DNA from: Bacteroides ovatus
GTDB lineage: Bacteria; Bacteroidota; Bacteroidia; Bacteroidales; Bacteroidaceae
Length of the DNA stretch: 64,000 nucleotides
Direction of reading: 5' to 3'
NCBI GenBank assembly: GCA_030844565.1
Contig: JAUUNK010000003.1
Location: forward strand, 1-64,000
In this document: positions 18,482 through 26,702 of the stretch, piece after piece
How positions within the stretch are numbered: the stretch's first letter is position 1
How the letters are laid out: each line of letters opens with the position of its first letter
Made by a program: the position numbers and the translations under genes
The notes under the pieces: generated by a model
What the model was told of the DNA's origin: nothing
Databases searched by the model: none
Seen by the model: the letters and a program-made list of their open reading frames with translations, nothing else

Positions 18482-19216
18482 TTATAACCGCGCACTGCGG
18501 TCCACTATCTTAATAAGGTTGTAGAGTTCCGCCACCTCGTCGAGCTCCACTTTATAATCGTTGAACATGTCGTTCAACGAGTGGCAGGTAATCACTCCGT
18601 TTTCCACATCGTGGTCTATAATCTTCTTGATAGAAATACCTTCGGTGCAGTGCACGATGATGAAATACCAATCGTGGATGTGCAAGCGCGAGCGCCACAA
18701 AGCCCGCTGCACCTCCCTGCCCAACACAATATCCCCGTCGCAAATAGACTGCCGTGTGCCATCGTCCATACTGTCCCCTTCCGCTTCGAAGAGGCGGTAT
18801 TTTCCATGATAAGTCCGGTCTACAATCACCGGAAGCGTGGGCAACGTATCTATATACTCCGCATCGCCATATCCGCATAAGTACCCGCACTGTGCGCGTA
18901 CATGCACCAAAGGAACATTCATAAACCCGGTTACGTCCATCCGGCGGGCATTGGACACGAAGGGCAAAGTGTTTTCGCTTTCCTTTTCTTCGGGCGGCGC
19001 CGCGTAGATTTCCCCCGTCCCGTACATCAGCCAATCGAATCTGTATTTGGGAAATCTTTCTATAATCTTTTGGCACGTAGCGCGCGAAGGAGTCCTCTTT
19101 TCATTGATGATGCGCGTGATGGTTACATTATTATTAATACCCACCGCATGGCTGAAAGAATTTTTATTCATCCTCTCTTCATCCATGATATATTTTAGTC
19201 TCTCCCAACCTTCCAT
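18482..19216 (-). CDS. HTH / S24-type (LexA/CI-like) transcriptional repressor
   Basis: This 244-aa regulator has an N-terminal helix-turn-helix at about 5-60 (NSFSHAVGINNNVTITRIINEK). The C-terminal S24 peptidase fold has Ser149 in EAEGDSM and Lys197/198 in GISIKKII as probable catalytic dyad. The usual Ala-Gly cleavage site is not obvious: the corresponding region reads RAQCGYLCGYGD, so self-cleavage is uncertain. It resembles the stand-alone XRE/S24 regulators of phage type in Bacteroides, but no phage genes lie nearby. It is probably autoregulated or stress-responsive (inference). Confidence 0.85.
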   Translation of the reverse strand: MEGWERLKYIMDEERMNKNSFSHAVGINNNVTITRIINEKRTPSRATCQKIIERFPKYRFDWLMYGTGEIYAAPPEEKESENTLPFVSNARRMDVTGFMNVPLVHVRAQCGYLCGYGDAEYIDTLPTLPVIVDRTYHGKYRLFEAEGDSMDDGTRQSICDGDIVLGREVQRALWRSRLHIHDWYFIIVHCTEGISIKKIIDHDVENGVITCHSLNDMFNDYKVELDEVAELYNLIKIVDRSARL

Positions 19217-19322
19217 ATCAATAGTTATTATTAAAGTTAGTATATTGTTGCCATATAGACAGCAAAGAAAGCAATATTCTTTTTAAATACCAACAAGGAA
19301 GGTATAAAATAGGTCAAACTAT

Positions 19323-22300
19323 CTATTTCACAAGCACCTCCAATTCTGCCACAGCAGCCATTTTGCTGTCCGCCATGACAGGAGACAAGGCTTTAAGTTT
19401 CACATAGCGCGCCTTGCAAGGAGCAAACTCCACTGCCTGCGCCTTCTTCGAATCGGCGAATGTGCCCGCAGCAACAGCTTTTCCCCACTCCTTGCCATCG
19501 CGGCTGACGTATACTTCGTAACCTGCAATCCGCCCTTCGGCGGCATCCTGGCGTGGGGTGTAGCGGATACCTTGCACCACCGTTTCTTTCGCCAAACCGA
19601 TTTGAATTTCATGGGGATAAGGGGCCAGATAGAATTGGTTGTGCACTGTATGCCAGTAGGTCTTCACATCCCCGTCGGCAGCCAGAGCCATGCTTGCGTC
19701 GGCATCGCTGTCCACGTATACCACCTTCTGCCTGCCTTCCGCCACGCCCGAGAGGTTGCGCACTGCATTTACATCCAACTCCGCAGCCGAAGCCCAGTCC
19801 CTGCCGAATATTTCGGATAAGGCAACCAGCTTAAAGTAACGTGCCGTCACCGGCTTTTCCAGAGTGACTATCTGTGCCGAAGAAGAATTTTCGAAACGGC
19901 CTTTCTCCTTGTGCTCCCAGTTCTTTCCGTCGCGGCTGAAGTACAGTTCATAATCCTTGATGCGTCCGTTCTCCGAATTGCGGGGTTGGTAGATAAACTT
20001 GTCGATTTCGAGCAACGAAGACATGTCTACCACTATCTCGTGCGGATGCTTTGCCACAGGCTCCGCCCAACGGCTGTGCCAGATGGTGTTGGGGTCTCCG
20101 TCGATGGCGTTGCGGGCTTCTTCGCCACTATTTTCGCTGCTCACCGAAACAACCTTCCACGTGGAACGATCTACGTAAATGGGCAGCTCGGCGGATGTCT
20201 TTACGCTTTTGCCCAATTGCTCCGAGACGGCATACGCCTCCACCTTGCCGCCGGATATAAACTCGAAAGGCGCGGTATATACTTTATCTTCTCCGCCGTC
20301 GATGCTATAATGGATAGCGGCGCCGGAGGTGTTAGTCTGCAAGTTCACGTAGCCGTTGTTATCTCTTTCTATGAGCACCGGCATGCAGACGGGCATTTGC
20401 ACCCGCGCCTTCTTCACCAGTTCTTCTTTTGAATAGCTTCTCTCCAAAGGCAGCATGATAAAGCTGAACACCACCGGCTGAGAACGAAGTTCATACTTCT
20501 GCATCGGGCCGGGACCACAACTGGCATTTCCCAACGGGCGCTGAGCGGCATCCAGGCAAAGCACCGTCTCTTTGCGCAACGGTATCTCATAACGATGGAG
20601 CAGTTTGCGGAGGTTGGCAGGATCCACCAGGTCTTGCGCCCTCACGTGCAGGGCGGAAGCGCACATACGGTCTGCGGCAACGAAGACGAAGCCAGCCCCC
20701 TCAGCATTGGTGACGGAAATCCAGCGCACCTCTTCATGATTGCCCATTTCCTGCGACTTAACGTAGTTTACCCACTGTTGAGACACCCGGTCATCGTACA
20801 CACCTACATAAGAGGCATCTTTACGGTCGGGATAGTTCTCGAACGGTCCGCAGCCATACCAGCGCATCCGCTCGAATCCTTCGGGCAACTCCATGCGATA
20901 GCCTACGCGGGGGATTATTTCGCCCTTTATGGCAGGGATTATAGTGCTGCTCACCAGGATAGACCCATCACCGGCTACGGTATACTCCATATTCGTGCGG
21001 TAATCGAAACCGGATTTTCCACGATACACGTTCTCTATCTGCAAGATGACTTTGCCGTCTTCCTTACGCACATTCCAGCGACCGGGCTCAAGAGCCATGT
21101 CGTGCAATCCCTTGCGCTGCCAGTCTCCGTCCACTTGCCTGTCGTTATCGGTAGGAGCGCGGAAGAGGTTCAGTTCCATTCCTTTGCTAATCATCGGCAC
21201 TTCATTCAGCATGTATGCCGAAAGAGTTCCTTCGCGTTTGGAGAAGACAGCTTCAAACTGATCTCCTTTTACCAGATAGGCGTCGCCGGTTTCCGTGAGG
21301 TCCACCGGTCCGTCTACTGCTTTAAAGACAGGTTTTGCGCTACCGGACAGCTTAAATTGTTCCGACGCCACCTCGTATCCGGCTTTTTCCCATTCTGTAT
21401 CTTTCTTCAACCGGAAACTGAACTTAATAAAGTATTCGGCGCCCGGAACGGTCTTTATCTGATTATCGGCAATGGTAACCACCTTGCTCTGCTGTGCATC
21501 CAGCGACAATTCGTCCAGGTTGCCCGAGGCTATTACTTTTCCGTCCTCTTCAATCTCGTATCTTCCGTATAAATCGTCCACACCAGCGTGGAATCTCTTG
21601 TTAGTGAGTTTGTATTTACCGTCTCCCATCGCTTCCACCCACACAGGCTGATGTATCTTTTTCACCTCATACGCTTTGGCGGAATACGTGCGGTCGGAGA
21701 AGATAACGCCGTTCGTACAGAAGTTTCCATCGTTGGGAATATCTCCGAAGTCACCCCCGGCAGCCATATAATAGCCCGAACCATCGGGAGCAGGCATCCG
21801 GATGCTTTGGTCCACCCAGTCCCAGATAAAACCGCCGACCAGTGCCGGATAGCGTTCGTAGGTTTCCCAATACTCCCTAAAGTTTCCCATAGAATTTCCC
21901 ATCGCATGGGCATACTCACAGACTACATGGGGTTTGACGCTCTCTCCTTTTTCAAATTTCTGTAACCGCTCTTTCCCTACGCTTTCCAGCCATTCCACAG
22001 TGGGATACATACAACTGGTGACGTCGCAATAAGCGCTATTTCCCTCATAATGGGTGGGGCGGGTATTATCCAGCCTTTTCACGGCTTCTTCAGCAGATTT
22101 AAAGTTAAGCCCGTTGCCCGATTCATTTCCCAGCGACCACATCACGATGGAAGCATGATTTCTATAACGCTTCACCATATTTTGGCTACGTTCGGTAAAC
22201 GCTTTCACCCACGAGGGTTCTGCGGACAGTGCCATCAGTCCGTGGCACTCTACGTTCGCCTCAGAAAGAACATACAGCCCGTATCTGTCGCATAAATCAT

Positions 22301-23579
22301 AGAAGTAAGGATTATTGGGATAGTGGGAAGTACGTACGGCGTTTATATTCAATGATTTCATCAACTGCACGTCCTTTTCCATTTCTTCTTTAGACACCGT
22401 TCGTCCGTTGAGGGAGCTATGGTCGTGCCTGTCTACCCCTTTAAATAAAGTGGACTTTCCATTGACAAGCAGCCTGCCGTCGCGGGCGAGTTCAATCTTG
22501 CGGAAGCCTACCTTTACATTCCGGGTATCCAGCGTCTTTCCTTTCTGTTTCAACAGAATAGTGAGATTATAGAGATTGGGGGTCTCCGCCGTCCATTTCA
22601 GCGGATTCGCCACGTCAAACCGCAAATTGTTTGTTCCCACAGTGGCGCGCATGTTTGCGTTAGCTATCTCTTTCCCCTCTCCGTCGGTCAACTTCGCCTG
22701 TAGGTCGCAATTACTTTTCTTCCCTGCCACCTGCACATCCAGCGAAACGGATGCGTTTTTATATTCTCCGTCCAGCTCTGCCCGGAAGAAGAAATCCCTG
22801 ATTTGAGTTTTAGGAGCCGCCCACAGGAAAACATCCCTGAATATACCGCTGAAACGCCAAAAGTCCTGACACTCCAAGTAGCTGCCATCCGTGAAACGAT
22901 ACACTTCGACGGCAAGCACGTTCTTTCCCGCTTTCACATAAGGAGTCAGGTTGAACTCAGCAGGCAGGTAGCTGTCTTCGGAATATCCCACCTTCTTGCC
23001 ATTCAGCCAGATATAGAACCCGGCTTCCACTCCGTTAAAGCGGATAAAGACATCGCGTCCCTTCCATGACTCCGGCAAAGTGAACTCCCTCCGGTAACTT
23101 CCCACCGGATTGGGCATCGACGCAAAAGTATAGTCGGACGGGCGGGGTTGAATCACATTAGGCCATTGCACATTACGCCAATCACAGAAAGGATAAATGA
23201 CGTTGCAATAGAGCGGTTTATCCCAGTTCTTATTGTGCCGTACCGCCTCAATCTGCCAAGTGGCAGGCACTTTGATGTCGTCCCAACGGTTTACATCATA
23301 ATCCGGCTTATAAAATTCCTGCGGCCTGTCTTTCGGGTCCGCCACCCAATGGAACTTCCACGTGCCATTCAGTGTTTTATAATAAGGAGAATCTTCCATT
23401 GCACATTCCCTTGCCTGCTGCTCGTTGGCAAAAGGAATGGCTATCTGGCAAGCCTCTTCTTTGTTTACTCCCGAAACATACTCGTTGCTCCACTCGGGTT
23501 GTTCTGTCGTTTGAGCCAAAGCGGCTACAGGTGCAAGCAGGAATGCTAAGATTGCCCGCAGGATGAAATGTTTTCTCAT
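19323..23579 (-). CDS. GH2 beta-galactosidase-like enzyme with two C-terminal F5/8-type modules
   Basis: This 1418-aa exported enzyme has signal peptide MRKHFILRAILAFLLAPVAALA and no lipobox, so it is likely periplasmic. Domains in order are: GH2 sugar-binding (about 60-260, with FWRFSGIFRDV), Ig-like (265-370) and TIM barrel (about 370-670). A beta-galactosidase small-chain-like domain follows (about 765-1030), then a chitobiase-C-like linker (about 1065-1135) and two discoidin/F5/8C-like domains (about 1140-1275 and 1285-1418). The catalytic residues are visible: acid/base Glu486 in WSLGNESGNG and nucleophile Glu555 in VCEYAHAMGNS. It hydrolyses terminal beta-galactosides or related beta-glycosides. 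It is a single gene, divergent from the nucleotidyltransferase, with no SusCD beside it. Confidence 0.93.
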   Translation of the reverse strand: MRKHFILRAILAFLLAPVAALAQTTEQPEWSNEYVSGVNKEEACQIAIPFANEQQARECAMEDSPYYKTLNGTWKFHWVADPKDRPQEFYKPDYDVNRWDDIKVPATWQIEAVRHNKNWDKPLYCNVIYPFCDWRNVQWPNVIQPRPSDYTFASMPNPVGSYRREFTLPESWKGRDVFIRFNGVEAGFYIWLNGKKVGYSEDSYLPAEFNLTPYVKAGKNVLAVEVYRFTDGSYLECQDFWRFSGIFRDVFLWAAPKTQIRDFFFRAELDGEYKNASVSLDVQVAGKKSNCDLQAKLTDGEGKEIANANMRATVGTNNLRFDVANPLKWTAETPNLYNLTILLKQKGKTLDTRNVKVGFRKIELARDGRLLVNGKSTLFKGVDRHDHSSLNGRTVSKEEMEKDVQLMKSLNINAVRTSHYPNNPYFYDLCDRYGLYVLSEANVECHGLMALSAEPSWVKAFTERSQNMVKRYRNHASIVMWSLGNESGNGLNFKSAEEAVKRLDNTRPTHYEGNSAYCDVTSCMYPTVEWLESVGKERLQKFEKGESVKPHVVCEYAHAMGNSMGNFREYWETYERYPALVGGFIWDWVDQSIRMPAPDGSGYYMAAGGDFGDIPNDGNFCTNGVIFSDRTYSAKAYEVKKIHQPVWVEAMGDGKYKLTNKRFHAGVDDLYGRYEIEEDGKVIASGNLDELSLDAQQSKVVTIADNQIKTVPGAEYFIKFSFRLKKDTEWEKAGYEVASEQFKLSGSAKPVFKAVDGPVDLTETGDAYLVKGDQFEAVFSKREGTLSAYMLNEVPMISKGMELNLFRAPTDNDRQVDGDWQRKGLHDMALEPGRWNVRKEDGKVILQIENVYRGKSGFDYRTNMEYTVAGDGSILVSSTIIPAIKGEIIPRVGYRMELPEGFERMRWYGCGPFENYPDRKDASYVGVYDDRVSQQWVNYVKSQEMGNHEEVRWISVTNAEGAGFVFVAADRMCASALHVRAQDLVDPANLRKLLHRYEIPLRKETVLCLDAAQRPLGNASCGPGPMQKYELRSQPVVFSFIMLPLERSYSKEELVKKARVQMPVCMPVLIERDNNGYVNLQTNTSGAAIHYSIDGGEDKVYTAPFEFISGGKVEAYAVSEQLGKSVKTSAELPIYVDRSTWKVVSVSSENSGEEARNAIDGDPNTIWHSRWAEPVAKHPHEIVVDMSSLLEIDKFIYQPRNSENGRIKDYELYFSRDGKNWEHKEKGRFENSSSAQIVTLEKPVTARYFKLVALSEIFGRDWASAAELDVNAVRNLSGVAEGRQKVVYVDSDADASMALAADGDVKTYWHTVHNQFYLAPYPHEIQIGLAKETVVQGIRYTPRQDAAEGRIAGYEVYVSRDGKEWGKAVAAGTFADSKKAQAVEFAPCKARYVKLKALSPVMADSKMAAVAELEVLVK

Positions 23580-23649
23580 AAATCGGATTACTCGTTAAGT
23601 TATTCTATGCTTCACAGGAGGACTTTTCCTCCTCAAAGGTCTGCGCCTA

Positions 23650-23657
23650 CAAAGATA
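23650..23657 (-). promoter_or_regulatory. -7 element of the GH2 gene
   Basis: Reads TATCTTTG on the minus strand, 70 bp upstream of the GH2 start. The short leader holds a 7-bp stem (aggagga/tcctcct, 23616-23633). Confidence 0.5.
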
Positions 23658-23747
23658 GCCAGATTAGTAATTCATTCAGAATGGATTTATGACATGGTTA
23701 TATGTAATCTTGCCATTACATGTTTGGGGAGAGGGTTTCTTCTCTTT

Positions 23748-23778
23748 TTTGGTAGAAGAGAGGTATTTAATATCTTTG
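23748..23778 (+). promoter_or_regulatory. Canonical Bacteroides promoter of the nucleotidyltransferase gene
   Basis: TTTG at 23748-23751, a 19-bp spacer, then TATCTTTG at 23771-23778. It places transcription start near 23785 and therefore the real ATG at 23809. Confidence 0.75.
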
Positions 23779-23808
23779 CAAGATAACATTCCAACTATCA
23801 CAAAGAAT

Positions 23809-24102
23809 ATGAAAACGACCAGTGAAATAATCTCAGCTTTGCGTGAGTATAAAGCGCTGACAGCAGAGAAATACGGGATTGCGGTTTTGGGACTTTTGGG
23901 GTCTGTAGCCCGGGGTGAACAACGGGAGGATAGTGATATTGATGTATTCATCAAGTTAGAAAATCCTAGTTTCTTTATACGGATGAAAATACAGGATGAG
24001 TTGGAAAAGCTTTTTCGTACAAAAGTAGATGTCATTTCCCTGCATGAAGCAATGCGCGCATCGTTGCGGTATAATATAGAACAAGATGCAATCTACATTT
24101 AA
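23809..24102 (+). CDS. Minimal nucleotidyltransferase (MNT) without a recognisable HEPN partner
   Basis: This 97-aa protein begins MKTTSEIISALREYK; the promoter at 23748-23778 rules out the longer frame from 23689. It has the nucleotidyltransferase signature GSVARGE (31-37) followed by DSDIDVFI (41-48), with the two catalytic aspartates. MNT proteins of this size are normally antitoxins that adenylylate a HEPN toxin encoded next to them. Here the next 150 bp carry no HEPN-like reading frame. A 56-codon frame overlapping the stop (24086-24256) does not resemble one. It is thus an orphan antitoxin, a remnant of a pair, or a stand-alone enzyme. Confidence 0.85.
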   Translation: MKTTSEIISALREYKALTAEKYGIAVLGLLGSVARGEQREDSDIDVFIKLENPSFFIRMKIQDELEKLFRTKVDVISLHEAMRASLRYNIEQDAIYI

Positions 24103-24172
24103 ATTTACTGATTATTTGCTTGCACATACATATCTCGCCGCTTGCAAGCTCACAACCAGACAAAAGGGTATC

Positions 24173-24228
24173 AGGAGAAGTGAATCGATAGGAGCCTCAC
24201 AAAGGGTAACTATCTTTCCACTTCTCCT
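24173..24228. other. Inverted repeat downstream of the MNT gene
   Basis: A 10-bp perfect stem (aggagaagtg / cacttctcct) spans a 36-nt loop. It has no T-run, so its role as a terminator is doubtful. Confidence 0.35.
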
Positions 24229-24269
24229 TAACCCACCAATTCAATGTTTCTTATAAAATCAATCCCTAG

Positions 24270-24509
24270 TTAATCTAAACTATATCCTTGAATAACATAT
24301 TGCACTATCATATAACTCTGAGGACAATCTACAGTTCCTATTCCGTAACAATATGTATTCATATCTGTAGTTTCATCACTACCCAAGGCTTCTACATTTT
24401 GCAATATCAACGCCTCTGTTTCTTGAGTGTCATTTCCTATTTTCCAATAAGCTATAGACATAAATACTCCTAAGAGCACAACTACTTTTAAAACCTTTTT
24501 CATCTTCAT
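24270..24509 (-). CDS. NVEALA-type small secreted peptide
   Basis: This 79-aa precursor begins MKMKKVLKVVVLLGVFMSIAYW, a signal-like hydrophobic segment. It carries ILQNVEALG at about 36-43, the hallmark motif of the NVEALA family of Bacteroidetes with Gly in place of the last Ala. Downstream are two cysteines (54 and 62) and an aromatic tail ending GYSLD. The function of the family is unknown; a processed exported peptide is the usual view. It lies 65 bp after the membrane-tethered winged-helix regulator on the same strand but has its own -7 element (24540-24547). ATGs at 24509 and 24503 are both possible starts. Confidence 0.75.
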   Translation of the reverse strand: MKMKKVLKVVVLLGVFMSIAYWKIGNDTQETEALILQNVEALGSDETTDMNTYCYGIGTVDCPQSYMIVQYVIQGYSLD

Positions 24510-24539
24510 AATGCAATAGAATGTTTTTCAATACCGCCG

Positions 24540-24547
24540 CAAAAGTA
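24540..24547 (-). promoter_or_regulatory. -7 element of the NVEALA-type gene
   Basis: Reads TACTTTTG on the minus strand (perfect TAnnTTTG), 30 bp upstream of the start codon. Confidence 0.5.
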
Positions 24548-24574
24548 AAATGAAAATTCCGATATAGCACTTCC

Positions 24575-25690
24575 TTAACTGCTACCATTTACTACCTCTG
24601 CATCATTTATCGGATTTTCGTCAGTATCGTCCAAAAACATACCATATTTATCAGTCCCCACCCGATTAAAGTTGATTGTAAAACCTACTTCGCTAAATTC
24701 ATTACGAATACGAGAACACGCTACAGTAAACCGTTTGATGGTTGCAGTCGAGTCCTTTTTCCAAATATGATTTAAAATCTCTTCGTCTTCCAAAGTATAG
24801 TTTGGAGCTTCCAAGAAAAGCTTTAATATCATACAGGACTGCGGACGCAATTTCACCTTCTTTCCTTTAACAATAAGTATCTGCTTATGGGAATCAAATA
24901 TTAATCCAGGGCGCAACTGATAAGTCTTAACTTCAACATCCCCAACCTCTTTTATAGGAGTATAGATATTATGAGAAACTTCTTTGACTACAACCACTGT
25001 TTTCTCAATAACTTCTTTCTTAAAGAAACGGTGTCTAAAGAAGTATAGGCAACCAACTAACCCGAATGTTATTAGTGATATTATCAAAATAGGAAATAAT
25101 GGGAACCCTGAAAAAGCATATACGCTCCACCAAAAATAATCTAAAGAAGCAACAAATTCCATTTCACACCTACTACCTACATAGAAAAGAAAATTATCAG
25201 ACCTGCCAAATAAAGACTTTTTTCCAGTCGTACTAACTGAATAAATCACTTCGTCATTCAGCTTTGTTGCTGTTAAAGATAGTGTTGCACCTGCAACTTG
25301 AATCGTATTGTCAGAGAGTGTCTCAACCCACAATTGTTGCAGAGTATCAGCAGACAATGGTTTTACTTCACAAACAATAGAAGACAGATTACGTTCACTA
25401 AAAATCTGAGAAATATTCTTTTTGCTTTTTAAAGGATCTACCTTATACTTTTTCCTACCTTTAGCAGTAGTAATAACTATTGTTAAAGGAACAGTGTCCG
25501 TAGCTACTTGTAAAGAAGTATGAGGCCAACCTAATTCTTTATACTTCTTTTCTATTTCTATCCTCACCGTCTGTATAAGAAGATACTCCGCTTGCTTCCG
25601 CATAGCGACTTTACTCTCCTGATAAATGCTAACTAAAATTGCTATTAGCACTATTCCACCTATTGATAATAGTAGCCTCCAATGTTTCAT
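24575..25690 (-). CDS. Membrane-tethered winged-helix transcriptional regulator
   Basis: The start at 25690 gives 371 aa; the longer frame to 25819 would place the -7 element at 25709-25716 inside the gene. It has two membrane segments, residues 6-23 and 197-218, enclosing an exported domain of about 170 residues with a predicted sensing role. The cytoplasmic part has a linker and, at about 258-355, an OmpR/ToxR-type winged helix (LRPQSCMILKLFLEAPN, then EEILNHIWKK, then a recognition-helix region TIKRFTVACSRIRNE). It is therefore a ToxR-like one-component regulator acting from the inner membrane. The NVEALA-type peptide gene is directly downstream and may be its target or ligand (inference). 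Confidence 0.75.
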   Translation of the reverse strand: MKHWRLLLSIGGIVLIAILVSIYQESKVAMRKQAEYLLIQTVRIEIEKKYKELGWPHTSLQVATDTVPLTIVITTAKGRKKYKVDPLKSKKNISQIFSERNLSSIVCEVKPLSADTLQQLWVETLSDNTIQVAGATLSLTATKLNDEVIYSVSTTGKKSLFGRSDNFLFYVGSRCEMEFVASLDYFWWSVYAFSGFPLFPILIISLITFGLVGCLYFFRHRFFKKEVIEKTVVVVKEVSHNIYTPIKEVGDVEVKTYQLRPGLIFDSHKQILIVKGKKVKLRPQSCMILKLFLEAPNYTLEDEEILNHIWKKDSTATIKRFTVACSRIRNEFSEVGFTINFNRVGTDKYGMFLDDTDENPINDAEVVNGSS

Positions 25691-25708
25691 CTTCACGTAA
25701 TTTGCTAG

Positions 25709-25716
25709 CAAATATA
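25709..25716 (-). promoter_or_regulatory. -7 element of the winged-helix regulator
   Basis: Reads TATATTTG on the minus strand (perfect TAnnTTTG), 18 bp upstream of the ATG at 25690. It decides the start codon. Confidence 0.5.
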
Positions 25717-25970
25717 GCGCATTACCTAAAGACTTTCCTATAAAACCATGCATAAAATATGAGCGCAAAAATTTGGTTATTACTAATATTATATTACGCA
25801 GTCGAAAATAATAGGACAAGGCAATTAAAATGTAAGAATTATATCCTGTTAGGATAATTGACTATTAAAAATGTTCTGTTCAATCTTGCTGCTTTTCGTC
25901 TACTCATTATCGAAAAAAAGATATGCGTTTTATACTACTTCTGTTATCAGTTTATTAATAAAACCTCGTG

Positions 25971-26009
25971 GAGTTTATTATAAACGTGAGTATCGTTTAT
26001 AATAAACTC
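25971..26009. repeat. Perfect 16-bp inverted repeat in an intergenic region
   Basis: The arms are 25971-25986 and 25994-26009 (gagtttattataaacg and its complement) around a 7-nt spacer. A related palindrome tttattaataaa lies at 25952-25963. There is no T-run on either side. An operator for a dimeric regulator or a transcript-end stem are both possible. Confidence 0.6.
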
Positions 26010-26055
26010 TTATAGTCCCTTTTCGAGCTTAAAAACGGAAATTGACAATAAAAAA

Positions 26056-26083
26056 GCTGCAACCTTTATCAAAAGGTTGCAGC
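26056..26083 (-). terminator. Rho-independent terminator of the small 26112-26336 unit
   Basis: A perfect 12-bp stem (gctgcaaccttt / aaaggttgcagc) has an atca loop. On the minus strand it is followed by a run of T (plus-strand aaaaaa at 26050-26055). It lies 28 bp after the stop of the small ORF. Confidence 0.75.
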
Positions 26084-26111
26084 CCGAACAACTAACTTGT
26101 TAAAAGACATT

Positions 26112-26336
26112 CTATATCTTCGAGAAAAAGAAAATGAATTTTGTTAGGATATTGCACTTGTTTTTTATAAAATCCGAAGGATAATTCCATATTTCACTAC
26201 TTTGAATAAAATATTCGCTCCTTCGTTTATACCTATTTCCCCTCTGAGGAAACAAACAACAAACCACCTCTTTAAAGGCTATACATACGGGGAAATGTTT
26301 CCCGTCAGTTGTAGCGAAAGATAAGATGCGTTTCAT
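26112..26336 (-). CDS. Small hypothetical protein with own promoter and terminator
   Basis: This 74-aa frame begins MKRILSFATTDGKHFPVC. It has no signal peptide or known motif and contains three cysteines and a basic middle. I do not recognise it. Support comes from its surroundings: a perfect -7 element at 26377-26384 upstream on the same strand, a start with an AT-rich leader of about 30 nt, and an intrinsic terminator 28 bp after the stop. The unit could equally be a small RNA of about 300 nt with an accidental frame. Confidence 0.4.
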   Translation of the reverse strand: MKRILSFATTDGKHFPVCIAFKEVVCCLFPQRGNRYKRRSEYFIQSSEIWNYPSDFIKNKCNILTKFIFFFSKI

Positions 26337-26376
26337 TTGTTTTTTCGGTTTAATAGGTTATTTATAATTCTGCCTA

Positions 26377-26384
26377 CAAATATA
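26377..26384 (-). promoter_or_regulatory. -7 element of the small 26112-26336 unit
   Basis: Reads TATATTTG on the minus strand (perfect TAnnTTTG). No exact -33 TTTG was seen. Confidence 0.4.
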
Positions 26385-26600
26385 AGAAATAAAATAGAAA
26401 AAGATGCATTTTAGTTGCTTATTTTAATATATCAGCCAACTACGCAGACCAAAGCCCCGTAAAGTCCCTGTTTAGGGCGCTTTGGCAAAAATACCGATGG
26501 ACATGCACCGCCCAAAATAACACGCGTGAAGACACGCATGGCAGAAATAGATACATTTTCTTCCTACCCATGAGGCATTTAAGTATCCCAACGGATAGAA
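26385..26600. other. Non-coding region upstream of the first PUL operon
   Basis: There is no convincing gene. It contains an imperfect hairpin (ccaaagc at 26449-26455 with gctttgg at 26479-26485) and a short gcgtg/cacgc stem around 26524-26540. The candidate regulator box lies at its right end. Confidence 0.4.
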
Positions 26601-26603
26601 TAA

Positions 26604-26659
26604 AAGACATAATTGTCGCTAATGGTTACACTTCTTTCACAATTTATTGGCTTAATTTG
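26604..26659 (+). promoter_or_regulatory. Candidate HTCS box and promoter of the SusC 26703 operon
   Basis: AAGAC (26604-26608), an 18-bp gap, then TACACTT (26627-26633). The same arrangement is found before the GH31 (40471) and GH3 (44359) genes. A TTAATTTG element at 26652-26659 (one mismatch to TAnnTTTG) follows 18 bp later, so the right half-box sits where a -33 element would be. Confidence 0.45.
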
Positions 26660-26702
26660 CGCCATTCAATTTATATAATTATTAACCTTGATAATTTAAA
26701 GT

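Noticed and set aside
20595..21572. 325-codon plus-strand frame
   Set aside because: Antisense to the GH2 gene; no recognisable protein features.
23689..23808. Longer N-terminus for the nucleotidyltransferase
   Set aside because: The canonical promoter at 23748-23778 lies within it, so translation must start at 23809.
24086..24256. 56-codon frame overlapping the MNT stop, considered as a HEPN partner
   Set aside because: It is too short, has no RxxxxH or other HEPN pattern, and the sequence is rich in Pro and Leu at the end.
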